Origin: Chamaelirium japonicum | Lineage: Eukaryota; Streptophyta; Magnoliopsida; Liliales; Melanthiaceae | Length of the DNA stretch: 64,000 bases | Direction of reading: 5' to 3' | Assembly (NCBI GenBank): GCA_947650365.1 | Contig: OX393557.1 | Location: 5,891,284-5,955,283, forward strand | In this document: one piece after another, positions 61,801-64,000 of the stretch | Layout: every line of letters starts with the position of its first letter | Numbering within the stretch: the stretch's first letter is position 1 | Program-made: the position numbers and the translations under genes | The notes under the pieces: generated by a model | Databases searched by the model: none | Seen by the model: only the letters and a program-made list of their open reading frames with translations | What the model was told of the DNA's origin: nothing

Positions 61801-64000
61801 GGGTAACTTTAACACCCATATTTGTGTGGCCAAAATATAAAGAGTCTCATAGTTAGGTGGGGTCTCACTATTATGGGATCCTTATTCATGTAGTAGAGTA
61901 TGAGAGGAGTCCAAATAGGGCTAGCTCTAGTTGACAAGGTTGACTATATTATAGGGGGGTACATCTATGTATCAAAAGGGTAACCTTAACACCTGCTATG
62001 TGTGGCTAAAATATAAAGAGCACCACAGCTATGAGGGGTCCTACTATAGTGGGGTCCTGATTCTTGTAATAGATTATGAGAGGAGTCCAAGTGGGGGCCA
62101 CTCTAGTTGACAAGGTTGACTACAGTATAGGGGGTACATTTATGTGTCAAAGGAGTGACTTTAGTATTTGTATTTATTTAGCCAAAATATTAAGAGTGTC
62201 ATTGTAAGGAGAGGACCTACTATTATGGGATCCGTATTCATATAATATATTACGAGAACAGCCCATGTGGGGCCTATTCCAATTGACAAGGTAAACTGTA
62301 GTATAGAGGGGTTACATCTATGTGTCAAAGAGGTGACTTTAACAAAGTTGACTCATTATAGAGGGGTATTTCGAATGTTTAAAAATAGAAAAAAAGATAT
62401 GGGTAAATCTATATGTGAAAGGGGTGACTTTAACACCCATATCTGTATGGCCAAAAAGAGTCATAGCTAGAAAGGGTCCCATTATTATGGTATCCTTATT
62501 TATGGAGTAAATTATAACAAGATTTCAAGAGGGGCCCATTTCAGTTGACAAGGTTGACAACGTTATAGGGGGGTACATCATGTATCTAAGGGTGACTATA
62601 ACACCCATATTTGTGTGGCAAAATATAAAGAGTCTTATAGATAGGAGGGTTCTAATTATTTTGGGATTTTATCTATATATCATTTAGTAGACTACGAGAG
62701 GTATCAGAGTGAGACCCACTCTAGTTGACAAGATCGACTACATTATAGAGGGTATATCTATATATCAAAGGGGTGATACTAACATTTGCATCTATATAGA
62801 CAAAATATAAAGGGTCCCATAGCAAGGAGAGGTCCTACTAGTATGGGATCCTTAGTTATGTAATAGATTACAAGAGTGGTCTAAGTGAGGCCCACTCAAG
62901 TTGATAGAGCCGACTTCATTATAGGGAGTATATCTATGTATCAAAGTTATGACTTTAACACCAGCATCTGTATAGCCAAAATATAAAAAGTCTCATAGTT
63001 AGGAGGAGTCCTATTATTGTAGGATCCTTATTCATGTAGTAGATTATGAGATAAGTCCAAGAGGGGCCCACTCAAGTTGACAAGATTGACTTATTATAAA
63101 GGGGTACATCTATATGTCAAAGGGGTAACTTTAACACGCGTATCTGTGTGGTAAAAATATAAAGTCCTATAGCAAGAAAGGGTCCCACTAGTGTGGAATC
63201 CTTATTTTTGTTATAAATTACAAGGGAAGTCCAAGTGGGCTCACTCAAGTTGACAAGGTCGAATTTGGCCAAAATATAAAAACTTTCATCGCTAGGATGT
63301 GTCCCACTGCTTTAGGATCCTTATTCATATAGTAGATTATAAGAGGAGTAGGAGTCGCACTATTATAGGATCTATATTCATATAGTAGATTATGAGAGAA
63401 GTCCAAGTGGGGCTTACTCTAGTTGACAAGGTTGACTACTTTATAATGGGGTATACCTTTGTGTCAAAGGGGTGACCTTAACACCCGCATAAGTGTAACA
63501 AATATATTTATATATCCCATAGCTAGGAGGGGTCCTATTTTTGTGGGATCGTTATTCAAGTAGAAGATTGCGAGAGGAGTCCAAATGGGGCCTACTTAAG
63601 TTGACAAGGTCAACTACATTATAGTGGGGTATATCTATGTATCCAAGGGATGACTTTAACACCCGTATCTATGTGGCCAAAGTATAAATTTTCTTATTAC
63701 CTGGTGGCCGGGATCCTACTATTATAGGATCCTTAATCATGTAGTAGATTACGAGGGGAGCCCATGTGCGGCCCACTTTAGTTGATAATATTGACTTCAA
63801 TATTGGGGAGGGTACATCTATGTGTCAAAGGGGTAACTTTAACACTTGTATCCGTGTGGCCAAAATATAAAAAGTCTTATAGCTGGGAGAGGTTCCACTA
63901 ATAAAGAATCCTTATTAATGTTGTAGATTACGAGAGAAGTTCAAGTAGGCCTACTCCAGATGATAAGGTCAACTACAATATATGTGGGTACATCTATTTG
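58832..64000. repeat. Satellite array block C', about 29 monomers, continues past the window
   Basis: Collinear with 24731-27124 plus 31229-34452. It lacks the 607-bp and 4.1-kb LTR insertions of the first copy. A-run long monomers lie near 59665-59710 and 62350-62405. A small local duplication of an A-run segment lies at 59681 and 59787. The array is still running at the window end. Confidence 0.94.

Noticed and set aside
14888-64000. Regular repeat spacing suggestive of a CRISPR array.
   Set aside because: Monomers are contiguous, with no unique spacers, in a plant context.
14888-64000. Calling the array a functional centromere.
   Set aside because: Monomer length fits, but nothing in the sequence shows CENH3 occupancy and no centromere-specific retroelement integrase was found; left as a question.

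Overview
The window is nuclear DNA of a flowering plant. The evidence is a CER2/Glossy2-like wax gene, Copia, Athila and chromovirus-type LTR elements, a plant-type hAT transposon, and a long satellite array with monomers of about 176 bp. The one host gene piece has about 88% G or C at third codon positions (80 of 91, hand count). That favours a monocot, probably a commelinid, but this is inference. No organellar, bacterial or CRISPR content was seen.

Layout. Bases 1-274 hold the 5' end of a CER2-like BAHD gene on the minus strand, with its promoter to the right. Bases 745-2800 are a degenerate family of GC-rich modules, three direct and one inverted, with no gene. Bases 2801-3940 hold nothing recognisable except a (CT)10 run. 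Two related Copia-type LTRs follow on the minus strand: one with an open left edge (about 3960-5472) and a complete solo LTR with 5-bp target duplications (5967-8100). A broken minus-strand Athila element (Ty3/gypsy) runs from about 9202 to its 5' LTR at 13515-14887. This LTR abuts the satellite and forms the left edge of the array.

From 14888 to the end of the window the matrix is one satellite family, about 28 kb or roughly 160 monomers. It is split into seven blocks by later insertions: a non-autonomous hAT-like element (18922-21185) carrying an LTR fragment; a 607-bp solo LTR (26066-26672); a 4.1-kb LTR-type element (27130-31223); a nearly intact 4.0-kb hAT transposon with a spliced transposase gene (36479-40479); an Athila LTR remnant (44957-45462); and a nested complex (49453-58831) in which a chromovirus sits inside an LTR fragment that itself sits inside a second copy of the hAT-like element.

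How it fits together. The Athila LTR end, the following 4 kb of satellite, the hAT-like element and the LTR start inside it all occur twice, at 14 to 19.2 kb and at 45 to 49.8 kb, with the same junctions. The satellite at 21.2-25.0 kb matches 40.5-44.9 kb, and 24.7-27.1 plus 31.2-34.5 kb matches 58.8-64.0 kb. So a large block of the array was duplicated after it had collected those elements, with segment order changed as in a circular permutation. The 607-bp and 4.1-kb LTRs have empty counterpart sites in the second copy and so arrived later. The window thus records a relative order of events in one satellite array. Apart from the wax gene at the left edge and the transposase, no protein-coding gene could be supported.
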